This document shows positions 4,818 to 12,614 of a stretch of DNA of 20,807 bases, piece by piece. The stretch comes from a virus. The notes beneath the pieces were generated by a model. It had not been told where the DNA came from, did not search any database, and saw only the letters and a list, made by a program, of their open reading frames with translations. The DNA lies in IMG/VR virus record IMGVR_UViG_3300032235_000564, positions 1 to 20,807 of that record, one strand, 5' to 3'. A program made the translations under genes and the position numbers. How positions within the stretch are numbered: position 1 is the stretch's first letter; each line of letters begins with the position of its first letter.

Positions 4818-6617
4818 ATGGCTACAGTCGTAAAAGACTTTAAAATTAAGAGTGGGCTTATTGTCGAAGGTACCACTGGTAGGATTAATAACTTCGACAT
4901 TCTAACCAAGAAGCAGGCAGACCAGGATTTCATCATCGATCTAATCGGTGGAGAAACCCTAGTTAAGTCAGTAGGTACAAACCTATCAGTAGACGGTGCT
5001 GGAGAGCTTTCCCTTGACCTCGTAGGAATTGTAGAAGACATTGCAGGAACCAGACTCACTACAGATGGATCGACCATCAACGTAGATGTTGATGGAATTG
5101 CAGATGACCTAACTGGTTCATATGACTTTGCAACAAACTCAGATGTTACATCTGCAGTTGGACAAGAAGCCACAAACCGTGATTCGGCAATTGCAACTGC
5201 TAAGCAGGAAGCTATTGATGCAGCTGCACTAGATGCAACCTCAAAGGCAGATGCTGCTGAGGAAGCTGCCAACGACTACACGGATGGTCGTGAAACAGCT
5301 ATTACAACCGCCTACCAGTCATATGCAGACACTGCTGAGGCAGATGCAATTTCTGCTGCTGCTTCAGATGCAACTACAAAGGCTAACAATGCAGAGCAGA
5401 ACGCTAAGGACTACGCAGATGACGTTGCTGCCGATGCAGAACAGAATGCTAAGAACTATGCAGATGGTCTTGCAGTTAACTACGATGAAGCAGGATCTGC
5501 TGACCAGGCACTTGTAGATGCAAAGGCATATACAGATCAGGAAGTTGCTGCTCTTGTAGATGGTGCTCCAGCTCTTCTAGACACTCTAAATGAGCTAGCT
5601 GCAGCTATTGCTGACAACCCAAACTACGCAACTGATGTTGCTAACTTGGTTGCTGGAAAGCAGGACACACTTACTGCAGGTTCAAACATCTCTATTGTAG
5701 ATGAGACCATCTCTGTAACTGGTCTATACACTGACGATGTAGCTGAAGGATCAAACCTTTACTTCACAAACTCTCGTGCAGTTACTGCAAACGAAGGTCT
5801 ATGGGACACACTTGGTGCTGCAGATGCAGCTCAGACTGCAGCAGAGACATTCGCTACTAACGCAATCAACGCTCTAGACACTGGCGACATTGAAGAAGGT
5901 TCAAACCTATACTTCACAAACCAGCGAGCTCTTGATGCTACTTCTGCAGCTTACGATGCAGCAGGTTCAGCTTCTACTGCTGAAGCAAATGCTAACGATT
6001 ACACTGACAATGCAATCAGTGCACTAGACAGCGATGATATTGAAGAGGGTGTTACTAATCTATACTACACAGAGTCACGTGCAAAGACAGATGCTGCAGA
6101 GCTTCTAACTGGTGCAACTCTTACAAACATCACGATTACTGGTAACGGATCAGGTCTTACTATTACCGCAGAAAACGGTGTAGCAGACTCCACAACTGAC
6201 GACCTTGATGAGGGAGAGGACAACCTTTACTTCACAAATGAACGTGCAGTAGACGCTCTTCAGGGCACAGATTCAATGTTTGCTACAGTAAGCATTGATG
6301 AAGTAGCTCTTCAGATTGCTGCTACTCTATCAGCTGCAACAGCAGGTGTTCAGTCAGCTTACACCTGGAACTCAGCAGACTACAGCTCTGCAGAATTCCT
6401 AGTAAAGGTAGCATATGGAACCCACACAGAAATCTCTAAGGTTCTTTTGACCCTAGATACTTCTGACAACGTTGCAATTACTGAGTATGGAATTGTTGGA
6501 ACCAATGGCTCTGCATCTAGTATTTCTGCTAGCGTAGCTGCTGGTGTAGTTAGCCTAGATGTAACCACAGCTAACAACAACTCTACAGTTACCGTAGTTG
6601 GCACACTGCTAGCATAA
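4818..6617 (+). CDS. Tail fibre protein with YFTN-x-RA repeats
   Basis: This is a 599-residue fibre. Residues 1-40 hold the N-terminal module KDFKIKSGLIVEG that two later genes share. Residues 110-240 are very Ala/Asp rich with heptad character (repeats of NAEQNAKDYAD type) and probably form a trimeric coiled coil. A DGAPALLDTLNELAAAI-D-PNY segment at 245-275 is widespread in phage fibres and has a close match in the 702-aa fibre. Four repeats, each with an [YF][YF]T-x-RA core, start near residues 313, 364, 415 and 470, about 51 residues apart. The last 85 residues form the beta domain also seen alone in the previous gene. AGGAG lies upstream of the ATG. It should form a trimeric appendage that contacts the host surface. 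Confidence 0.88.
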   Translation: MATVVKDFKIKSGLIVEGTTGRINNFDILTKKQADQDFIIDLIGGETLVKSVGTNLSVDGAGELSLDLVGIVEDIAGTRLTTDGSTINVDVDGIADDLTGSYDFATNSDVTSAVGQEATNRDSAIATAKQEAIDAAALDATSKADAAEEAANDYTDGRETAITTAYQSYADTAEADAISAAASDATTKANNAEQNAKDYADDVAADAEQNAKNYADGLAVNYDEAGSADQALVDAKAYTDQEVAALVDGAPALLDTLNELAAAIADNPNYATDVANLVAGKQDTLTAGSNISIVDETISVTGLYTDDVAEGSNLYFTNSRAVTANEGLWDTLGAADAAQTAAETFATNAINALDTGDIEEGSNLYFTNQRALDATSAAYDAAGSASTAEANANDYTDNAISALDSDDIEEGVTNLYYTESRAKTDAAELLTGATLTNITITGNGSGLTITAENGVADSTTDDLDEGEDNLYFTNERAVDALQGTDSMFATVSIDEVALQIAATLSAATAGVQSAYTWNSADYSSAEFLVKVAYGTHTEISKVLLTLDTSDNVAITEYGIVGTNGSASSISASVAAGVVSLDVTTANNNSTVTVVGTLLA

Positions 6618-6640
6618 TTACAAATAAATAGGAGAGGTAC

Positions 6641-6979
6641 ATGGCTACAGATGATAATGACTTTAAGATTAAGAATGGTCTTAGGGTTTCATCTAATGCA
6701 ATAATTAATGGAACATTAGAAATTGCTGAGCCAACCGAAAGTGACCATGCGTCAACAAAGGCTTTTGTAAAAAAGCTTGCTTTCGGAGCTGTAGCCAGTA
6801 CCAATCCACTAGAGGTGTGGCCTGGAAGAATTTGGGTAGATTCTTCAGAGTCTAGAATGAAGATTTATAACGGATCGTCATGGATTACATTGGCAACCAT
6901 GGGAGATGTAAATACGCTTGCAGATCACATTCATAACGATGCGATTGATGGCGATGGAAGGATTAACACTATTCTTTAA
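6641..6979 (+). CDS. Short tail fibre/adaptor protein, paralogue of the next gene
   Basis: This is a 112-residue protein. It starts with the shared module DNDFKIKNGLRV. It continues with the fibre motif HASTKAFVKKLA (the H-x-x-TK-x-[YF]V signature), then GRIWVDSSESRMKIYNGSSW, and ends with DHIHNDAIDGDGRINTIL. It is clearly paralogous to the next gene over almost its whole length. The C-terminus stops where the next protein carries on for about 35 residues. AGGAGAGG precedes the ATG. It is probably a short fibre or an adaptor that uses the same docking site as its neighbours. Confidence 0.82.
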   Translation: MATDDNDFKIKNGLRVSSNAIINGTLEIAEPTESDHASTKAFVKKLAFGAVASTNPLEVWPGRIWVDSSESRMKIYNGSSWITLATMGDVNTLADHIHNDAIDGDGRINTIL

Positions 6980-6990
6980 TAGGGGAGAAG

Positions 6991-7443
6991 ATGACAATAA
7001 ATAACAAAGACTTTAAGGTTAAAAACGGAATCCAGGTAGGTGCCGATTCCGTAATTAGCGGTACCGTCACAATATCTCCTGCAACTCAAGACAATCATGC
7101 AGTAACTAAGTCTTATGTAGAAAGCATCGCCATACCAGTCGTTTCTGCAGATGTTCCCACATCACCAGAAGACGGTCAGCTCTGGCTAGATATTGTTTCT
7201 CAAAGGCTTCACATTTTTGATGGATCTTCATGGATTGCACTAGCAACAATAGAAGATGCAAACTACCTACAAGATCACATTCACGATACATCAATTGATG
7301 GAGATGGAAGAATTGTTTCTATCTTTGTTGATGGTGGATCACCAACAAGTACGTTCCAGTTCACTTATGATGCCTTAGGTCCAGATGCTACAGACTGGGC
7401 AGATACGTGGAGTGGCGGTATTGCTGTTGATAACTTTAATTAG
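6991..7443 (+). CDS. Short tail fibre/adaptor protein, longer paralogue
   Basis: This is a 150-residue protein with the same order of motifs as the preceding gene: NKDFKVKNGIQVG, HAVTKSYVESIA, GQLWLDIVSQRLHIFDGSSW, then DHIHDTSIDGDGRIVSI. It then adds about 35 residues rich in Thr, Asp and aromatics. GGGGAG lies just upstream of the ATG. Tandem duplication followed by divergence is the simplest history. The conserved W-x-D...R-x-x-[IV]-x-[ND]GSSW block is typical of phage fibre head-binding regions. Confidence 0.82.
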   Translation: MTINNKDFKVKNGIQVGADSVISGTVTISPATQDNHAVTKSYVESIAIPVVSADVPTSPEDGQLWLDIVSQRLHIFDGSSWIALATIEDANYLQDHIHDTSIDGDGRIVSIFVDGGSPTSTFQFTYDALGPDATDWADTWSGGIAVDNFN

Positions 7444-7454
7444 TAAAATAGCGG

Positions 7455-7460
7455 TATAAT
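7455..7460 (+). promoter_or_regulatory. -10 box upstream of the large fibre gene
   Basis: TATAAT at 7455-7460 is followed by a leader of about 33 nt, then TTAGGAG and the ATG at 7500. Here the leader carries a ribosome site, unlike the leaderless promoters elsewhere in the window. The leader also holds a short hairpin and a possible nine-codon reading frame. Confidence 0.5.
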
Positions 7461-7469
7461 TAAATATGT

Positions 7470-7484
7470 ATGGGCAGAACCCAT
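7470..7484 (+). other. Leader hairpin just before the fibre ribosome site
   Basis: ATGGG and CCCAT form a perfect 5-bp stem around CAGAA, ending where the Shine-Dalgarno begins. It has no T-run, so it is not a terminator. It may protect the 5' end of an abundant mRNA or adjust translation. Confidence 0.35.
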
Positions 7485-7499
7485 TAGGAGAGTAATTAA

Positions 7500-9608
7500 A
7501 TGGCAACTAGAATGCAGCAACGCAGAGGAACTGCGTCTCAGTGGATATCAGCAAACCCAGTCCTGGCAGCTGGTGAAATCGGTTTTGAAATCGACACCAA
7601 CAAGTTTAAGATGGGTGACGGAGTAAGCCAGTGGGATGACCTTGGATACTTCCTAGATGAAACAGCACTGGATGGCAACTTTGATGACTACATTCCTCTA
7701 ACGCAAAAGGGTGCTGCTAATGGTGTAGCTACTCTAGATGGCTCTGGTGCAATTCCAGTAAGCCAGCTTGGAAATCTAATTGCCGATGCCCCAGAACTGC
7801 TTAATACCCTAGAAGAAATTTCTGCAGCTCTTGGAGATGACCCTAACTTTGTTTCTAAAGTTGTTCCAATAATTAAGCAAACAACTACTCAGTGGCAGGC
7901 AGATAGCTCTATTATTCCTGCAGGTACACTTGCATTCAATACAACAACTGGTGGACTAAAGATGGGTGATGGTGCTACCACTTGGACAGATGCACCATTT
8001 CTCATGGATAGCGAATCAGTAGTCGCAGAAATTGCTACAGCAGTTGAGGGCATACTAGAAGACTCCACATTCTCTGGAACTATCAATCTCCCAGCTACAA
8101 CCAATATCGGATCTCTGACTAGCACTGAGATTGGATATCTTGCTACAGTTACTAGCAATGTGCAGGATCAGATTAGCGACATTCAAGATGCTCTTGATGC
8201 CAAGTCAAATCTTTCTAACCCAACTTTTGATGGAACTGTTGTTCTACCGACAACTACATCTATTGGCGATGTTTCTTCTACAGAAATTGGCTACCTAAAT
8301 GGAGTAACTTCTGGAATTCAGGCTCAGCTAGACGCTAAGCTTGCATCAGCAACGGCTTCGTCAACATATGCACCGCTAAGCGGTCCAACATTTAGCGGAA
8401 ATGTATCGCTACCAAGCACAACGACTATCGGAGATGTTTCATCTACTGAGCTTGGATATGTAAATGGTGTTACCTCTGCCATTCAGACACAGCTAGATGC
8501 TAAGGCACCTACAGCAGACCCAACATTCACTGGTACTGTTTCTGGTGTAACTAAGGCTCACGTAGGACTCGGAAACGTAGACAACACTGCAGATGCCGAC
8601 AAGCCAGTTTCTACTGCTACTCAGAATGCTCTAGATGCAAAGCTAAACCTATCTGGCGGTACATTAACTGGTGCTCTGACTCTATCTGGTGCACCAACAT
8701 CTGACCTACATGCAGCAACAAAGCAGTATGTTGATGGCCTAGCAGCTGGAATTAACTTCCACCAGCCAGTAGTTGCAGCAACATCAGGAAACCTTGATGG
8801 CACATACAACAATGGAACCAACGGCGTGGGTGCAACGATCACCAAGGCATCAAATGGTTCAATTGGTACAATTGATGGTGTATCCGTTTCTGTTGGTAGT
8901 AGAATCCTTCTTCGTGCACAAACAGATGCTAAGCAAAATGGTGTTTATACCGTAACTGCTGTTGGTAGCGGAAGTGCCCCATGGGTAGTGACTCGTGCAG
9001 CAGACGCAGACAACAACCCAGCAGGCGAGTTGGCAAACGGTGACTTCGTATTCGTAACAGGTGGTTCAACCAACGGTTCTAAGGGATTCATCCTAAGCAC
9101 TACAGGCACAATTACAATTGGAACAACAGAAGTTAACTACGCTCAGTTCAATGCTTCAGAGGCAATTGTTGCTGGAACTAACATCGGAAAGTCTGGAGCT
9201 ACAATTTCAGTTGTAGATGCCCCAACATTCTCTGGACTAGTTACTGCTAGCTCAGGTGTTGCGTTCTCTGACGGTACTCAGACTCTTGAAGGTGTCCCAT
9301 CACGTACAGTTATTATTCAAAGAACATCTTCTAACACACTTTCTGGTGTTGAAAGGGATGACCTTATTGAGATGTCCTCAACTTCAGCTACTACCCTAAC
9401 AATTCCAGCTGATTCGACATTCAATTTCCCAATTGGAACATCAATCGATGTGCTTCAAACCAATACTGGTCAGGTAACAATTGCTGGTGCTGGTGGTGTA
9501 ACAGTAAACGCCACCCCAGGACTTAAGCTACGTACCCAGTGGTCATCTGCTACACTATTTAAGAGAGCAGCAAACACATGGGTTGTTTATGGAGATTTGA
9601 CAGCTTAA
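7500..9608 (+). CDS. Large tail fibre / receptor-binding protein with Mtd_N-type N-terminus
   Basis: This is a 702-residue fibre. Residues 1-52 match the N-terminal domain of major tropism determinant-like proteins (RRGTASQW...NPVLAAGEIGFE.DT..FKMGDG...W). A second copy lies near 120-165 (TTTQWQADSSIIPAGTLAF...LKMGDGATTW). Three repeats of about 53 residues follow from near 190 (F-GTV-LP-TT-IGDVSSTE-GY-NGVTS-IQ-QLDAK). After them come HVGLGNVDNT and LHAATKQYVDG (about 402), an insertion domain at about 415-540, and a conserved C-terminal domain from about 606 (DLIEMSSTSATTLTIP...WVVYGDLTA). The C-terminus is not a C-type lectin, and no retroelement is nearby. TTAGGAG supports the start. Its role is probably host recognition as a trimer. 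Confidence 0.9.
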   Translation: MATRMQQRRGTASQWISANPVLAAGEIGFEIDTNKFKMGDGVSQWDDLGYFLDETALDGNFDDYIPLTQKGAANGVATLDGSGAIPVSQLGNLIADAPELLNTLEEISAALGDDPNFVSKVVPIIKQTTTQWQADSSIIPAGTLAFNTTTGGLKMGDGATTWTDAPFLMDSESVVAEIATAVEGILEDSTFSGTINLPATTNIGSLTSTEIGYLATVTSNVQDQISDIQDALDAKSNLSNPTFDGTVVLPTTTSIGDVSSTEIGYLNGVTSGIQAQLDAKLASATASSTYAPLSGPTFSGNVSLPSTTTIGDVSSTELGYVNGVTSAIQTQLDAKAPTADPTFTGTVSGVTKAHVGLGNVDNTADADKPVSTATQNALDAKLNLSGGTLTGALTLSGAPTSDLHAATKQYVDGLAAGINFHQPVVAATSGNLDGTYNNGTNGVGATITKASNGSIGTIDGVSVSVGSRILLRAQTDAKQNGVYTVTAVGSGSAPWVVTRAADADNNPAGELANGDFVFVTGGSTNGSKGFILSTTGTITIGTTEVNYAQFNASEAIVAGTNIGKSGATISVVDAPTFSGLVTASSGVAFSDGTQTLEGVPSRTVIIQRTSSNTLSGVERDDLIEMSSTSATTLTIPADSTFNFPIGTSIDVLQTNTGQVTIAGAGGVTVNATPGLKLRTQWSSATLFKRAANTWVVYGDLTA
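8069..8530 (+). repeat. Three imperfect fibre-shaft repeats of about 160 bp
   Basis: The units begin near 8069, 8227 and 8391 and encode the motif LP-TT-IG-[DS]-[VL]-[ST]-STE-[IL]-GY. The two later copies are most alike, ending GVTS-IQ-QLDAK. They are typical of repeat-built fibre shafts and are a likely site of recombination between phages. Confidence 0.75.
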
Positions 9609-9626
9609 TTTAAGGAGATTAAATAA

Positions 9627-10373
9627 ATGGCAGTAAATAAAAGAGCAGGTAAGAAGTCAGCAGCACAGAATGACTTTCTAGAGCCATTAGCACCTATTAA
9701 CGTAACCGCTACGGACGTAGGTACTAATAGGCCATTTAACGATGGTGCAGCTTCCGTATCTTTCTCTCTTCCAGCACTATCTCCAGCAGCGACCTCGTTT
9801 ACCGTTACAGCCACAGCAAATGGTCAGACTACTAGAACTGCTACTGGCTCTTCGTCTCCAATTGTTGTAGAAAATCTTGCCTCTAACGTTACTTATACAA
9901 TTAGCGTAACTGCTACAAATGCAGCTGGAACATCACCAGCATCATCTACCACTACAGTTACTGCAACCACAGTTCCTGCAACCATGTCAGCTCCAACAGC
10001 TACTGCTCAGACAAACCAGGACAAGCTTGACTGGACTGCTCCAGCAACTGGTGGTAAGGCAATTACTCTATACCGCTGGACATCTTCTGACAGCAAGACT
10101 GGTACAGTGAATTTTCCTGGTGTCACTACTAACATTACTCAGGAGGGTGGAACAGCTCAGACATACAAGATTCGTGCTGAGAATTCAAATGGTGTTGGTG
10201 TATATTCTGCTGATTCTAATAACGTAACCACACTATCTCCATTCTTCCCACCGTTCTTCCCACCGTTCTTCCCACCAAGCTTCCCATTCTTCCCAGGATT
10301 TGCACCACCGTTCTTCCCATTCTTCCCATTCTTCCCACCGTTCTTCCCAGGATTCCGTATACGATTTGTATAG
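9627..10373 (+). CDS. Virion protein with two fn3 domains and a Pro-Phe repeat tail
   Basis: This is a 248-residue protein. After a basic N-terminus (KRAGKKSAAQ) there are two fibronectin type III-like domains, at about residues 23-113 (ending TYTISVTATNAAGTS) and 116-200 (LDWTAPATGGKAITLYRW, TYKIRAENSNGVG). From residue 205 the chain becomes a run of about 40 residues made almost only of Pro and Phe (units PFFP and PFFPP with Gly/Ala/Ser breaks), then ends RIRFV. fn3 domains on phage virions are usually thought to stick to cell-surface carbohydrate. The Pro-Phe tail is hydrophobic, but its prolines make a membrane helix unlikely. AAGGAG supports the ATG. The next gene is a prolyl-hydroxylase-type enzyme, so this tail may be its substrate (inference). 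Confidence 0.85.
   Translation: MAVNKRAGKKSAAQNDFLEPLAPINVTATDVGTNRPFNDGAASVSFSLPALSPAATSFTVTATANGQTTRTATGSSSPIVVENLASNVTYTISVTATNAAGTSPASSTTTVTATTVPATMSAPTATAQTNQDKLDWTAPATGGKAITLYRWTSSDSKTGTVNFPGVTTNITQEGGTAQTYKIRAENSNGVGVYSADSNNVTTLSPFFPPFFPPFFPPSFPFFPGFAPPFFPFFPFFPPFFPGFRIRFV
10239..10350 (+). repeat. Degenerate 12-bp repeat encoding the Pro-Phe tail
   Basis: Units of the form CC[AG]TTCTTCCCA repeat about nine times, some broken by AAGC or GGATTT-type insertions. Like the (PTPA) repeat at the left edge, the period is 12 bp and keeps the frame. Confidence 0.85.
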
Positions 10374-10390
10374 TAAGTTAGTTATAGCAT

Positions 10391-10423
10391 AGATCTCGGT
10401 ACTAGGTTTAGTTACTGAGATTT
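10391..10423 (+). terminator. Hairpin after the structural block, before the oxygenase array
   Basis: ATCTCGGTA (10393-10401) pairs with TACTGAGAT (10413-10421) with one G-U pair, around an 11-base loop. Two more pairs, one of them G-U, can extend it at the base. The T-run that follows is poor, so as an intrinsic terminator it would be weak. Its place just before the promoter for the next gene fits a transcript boundary. Confidence 0.45.
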
Positions 10424-10424
10424 A

Positions 10425-10433
10425 TGTTATAAT
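10425..10433 (+). promoter_or_regulatory. Extended -10 promoter of the oxygenase array, leaderless type
   Basis: TGT followed by TATAAT (10428-10433) ends six bases before the ATG at 10440. There is no ribosome site. The promoter begins directly after the hairpin that follows the structural genes. Confidence 0.65.
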
Positions 10434-10439
10434 TTACTA

Positions 10440-11183
10440 ATGATAAATAATCCTTGGTTAACGAAAGACAGATCCGAAACAGACTCTAATAGAATGCCAG
10501 ATAGGCTTGCTAGAAACGGTATTACGGTATCTAATCCAGCACTTGGAATCAATATATACAATAATGCGATTAGCGAAAACTCTGTAATAGACATAATCAA
10601 CACTCTAGAAAGCAAGTTGGACGGTAGTGCACCACACTACTCTTGGCAAGGTGCAACAGTTACTGAGGCAGATGAAGTTTTAAGCTCTGTTAGAAATTGC
10701 GTTGACTTTAAAATGAACTCTGGCTCACTTGGCCCACTTGATGAAAGCAACAAGGACTTGTACAGAATACATGAGTCTGCGTTTAGATCTATCAAACCAT
10801 GCGTTGATGATTATGGTAGCTACTGGGGTGTCGGTGTTAATTACTATGAGGCATTTAATTTTGTCAAGTATGATGGTCCAGGAACACACTTTAAGATTCA
10901 TGCTGATCATGGTCCAGCATACGTAACTACAATATCGGTAGTTGCATATCTAAATGACGACTATGAAGGTGGAGAGCTTTATTTTCCAAGGTTCAATTTA
11001 ACAATTAAGCCAAAGGCTGGAGATGTGGTTGTATTCCCATCAACATATATCTATGAGCATGCATCTCAAGATATGATCTCTGGAAAGAAATATTGTATAG
11101 TTATTATGACAGACTACAATGATCGTGGTGGTTTGAGATACTTTAACTATAGAGATTTAGACCCAACAAAGATTACCTATTAG
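10440..11183 (+). CDS. 2OG-Fe(II) oxygenase (array copy 1)
   Basis: This is a 247-residue dioxygenase. The catalytic half starts near residue 130 with YYEAFNFVKYDGPGTHF. The iron ligands are His154-x-Asp156 (IHADHG) and His207 (YEHAS). The conserved core LNDDYEGGELYFPRF lies between them. The 2OG-binding position in SGKKY is a Lys (217) where the first oxygenase in this window has Arg; Lys is the residue used by classical prolyl 4-hydroxylases. The N-terminal 120 residues include VRNCVDFKM, shared with the next gene (YRDCVDFKF), which marks the two as a duplicated pair. It has its own leaderless-type promoter and lies 66 bases after the Pro-Phe repeat protein. It probably modifies a protein side chain; the substrate is unknown. 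Confidence 0.88.
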   Translation: MINNPWLTKDRSETDSNRMPDRLARNGITVSNPALGINIYNNAISENSVIDIINTLESKLDGSAPHYSWQGATVTEADEVLSSVRNCVDFKMNSGSLGPLDESNKDLYRIHESAFRSIKPCVDDYGSYWGVGVNYYEAFNFVKYDGPGTHFKIHADHGPAYVTTISVVAYLNDDYEGGELYFPRFNLTIKPKAGDVVVFPSTYIYEHASQDMISGKKYCIVIMTDYNDRGGLRYFNYRDLDPTKITY

Positions 11184-11192
11184 GAAGATAAG

Positions 11193-11894
11193 ATGGCTGA
11201 AGACAACATTCACGAAAGAATTCAAAACTTTTATAAGATTGACGAAATTACTTGGTCATCAGTAGAAGATCTTGGTAGCGGAATTATGGTATACCATGAC
11301 GTTCTACCAACTGAAATGGAAATCATAAGTAGACTTGAAAATGTTTTGTTAGATGAGTCAAACATGTACTCCTATCAAGAGGCTATGGTTGGCTATGGAA
11401 TGAAAATTCCAGAGTATCGTGATTGTGTAGATTTTAAGTTTAAGAAAACAGACATTGAACATGATCTTAGTGAAGAGTCTTTAAAGCTTCAGAAGCTTTG
11501 GGAAGATGTTTACTATAGACAACTACAGGCAGTAAAGCATTATTGCAAAATGTTCAATATTGGTGAGCTAAGGTATTGGGAGGCCATGAACTTTATTAAG
11601 TATGGTCCAGGTCAGCACTTCCAAGAGCACCACGATAATGGATACTCTTATAATTGTGTGCTTTCTGCAGTATCTTACCCTAACGATGATTATGAAGGTG
11701 GAGAACTATTTTTTAGAATCCAAAATCTAAATGTTAAGGCTAAAGCTGGAGATCTCTTCTTGTTCCCATCTAATTTTATGTATCCACATAGAGCTATGCC
11801 AGTAACTTCTGGAACAAAGTATTCCATCGTTACAATGCTTGATTACTCTGACAAATATCATAAACCAGAATTTTATATAGAAACAGGAAACTGA
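11193..11894 (+). CDS. 2OG-Fe(II) oxygenase (array copy 2)
   Basis: This is a 233-residue enzyme, the closest paralogue of the preceding gene. The N-terminus has a GSGIMVYHDVLP segment usual in this phage oxygenase group. The catalytic domain has YWEAMNFIKYGPGQHF, His146-x-Asp148 (EHHDNG), the core PNDDYEGGELFF and distal His199 (YPHRA). Lys209 (GTKY) is at the 2OG carboxylate position. An AGGAAG site lies just upstream of the ATG, nine bases after the previous stop, so the two are in one transcript. All metal ligands are intact, so it should be active. Target unknown. Confidence 0.88.
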   Translation: MAEDNIHERIQNFYKIDEITWSSVEDLGSGIMVYHDVLPTEMEIISRLENVLLDESNMYSYQEAMVGYGMKIPEYRDCVDFKFKKTDIEHDLSEESLKLQKLWEDVYYRQLQAVKHYCKMFNIGELRYWEAMNFIKYGPGQHFQEHHDNGYSYNCVLSAVSYPNDDYEGGELFFRIQNLNVKAKAGDLFLFPSNFMYPHRAMPVTSGTKYSIVTMLDYSDKYHKPEFYIETGN

Positions 11895-11897
11895 TAT

Positions 11898-12614
11898 ATG
11901 AAGGTAACGGCTTATCGACTTAACGATTTTGCTGGAGACATTGATCAAATTCAGATGAAACGTGACTGGATGGATCTAACATTTGATCGTCATGCATATC
12001 ACTGCTTCCCGATGTCTTTGGCAAATAGACTAGGTTGGGGTATATCGTTTCCAGAAGACATTACATTTATTTGGGATGGAATTAATGACTCTACTCCAAA
12101 CCACGTGAGAATTTTGTCTGGTGAAAAATATGTTCATGCTGATCGTGGAAATCGTACAATAAGTTTTAATACTGGTATTCATTTTCATACAGATAAAAAC
12201 CTGTCACTATTAACTATGCCAGTTCCAAACCAGTTTATTCCAGGTGCACAGTGCATAACTACAGTTATTAGCACATCGGTTCTAGAAACTGACTTTCCTA
12301 TTGCTTGGATGATTACGATCCCTAATATTGAAATCACTATTCCAGCTGGAACACCAATTGCTTCCATCTTGCCAATATCTTTGAAAGACATACAGTCTTA
12401 TGATGTTGTTGTAAAAAATGAAGTTCCTACACTCTGGCAGACTAATGAGTGGGCCGATAGAATGTCTGGCAGATCTGAGGCATCTATGGCTAGAAATTCT
12501 GTAGGAGATTGGACTCATTTTTACAGAGATGCGGTTGACCATACTGGGCAATCAGTTGGAGAACACGAATCTAAAAAACTAGTTATGAAAGTTATAAATG
12601 AGCAAAAGGGTTAA
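11898..12614 (+). CDS. DUF6065-like protein, unknown function
   Basis: This is a 238-residue protein resembling the DUF6065 family (assignment from memory). Features are KRDWMDLTFDRHAYHCFPMSLANRLGWG in the first 50 residues, then FIWDG near 60. A beta-rich part follows with IHFHTDKNLSLLTMPVPN and ITIPAGTPIASILPI (about 150-165). Its C-terminus is polar. No catalytic site is evident. His and Asp residues in the HFHTD segment could bind metal, but the spacing to a third ligand is not clear. An AGGAAA site precedes the ATG, and the next gene overlaps its end by 17 bases. The gene sits inside the oxygenase array, so a partner role in the same modification pathway is likely but unproven. Confidence 0.78.
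   Translation: MKVTAYRLNDFAGDIDQIQMKRDWMDLTFDRHAYHCFPMSLANRLGWGISFPEDITFIWDGINDSTPNHVRILSGEKYVHADRGNRTISFNTGIHFHTDKNLSLLTMPVPNQFIPGAQCITTVISTSVLETDFPIAWMITIPNIEITIPAGTPIASILPISLKDIQSYDVVVKNEVPTLWQTNEWADRMSGRSEASMARNSVGDWTHFYRDAVDHTGQSVGEHESKKLVMKVINEQKG

Noticed and set aside
4802-5272. Long antisense reading frames opposite the fibre genes (for example 4802-5272, 7889-8158 and 9605-9814 on the - strand).
   Set aside because: They mirror Ala/Ser/Val-biased coding on the + strand, have no ribosome sites or recognisable domains, and sit wholly under well-supported genes.
7500-9608. A diversity-generating retroelement, suggested by the Mtd_N-type N-terminus of the large fibre.
   Set aside because: No reverse transcriptase, no template/variable repeat pair and no C-type lectin C-terminus are seen in the window; Mtd_N domains are common in fibres without such elements.
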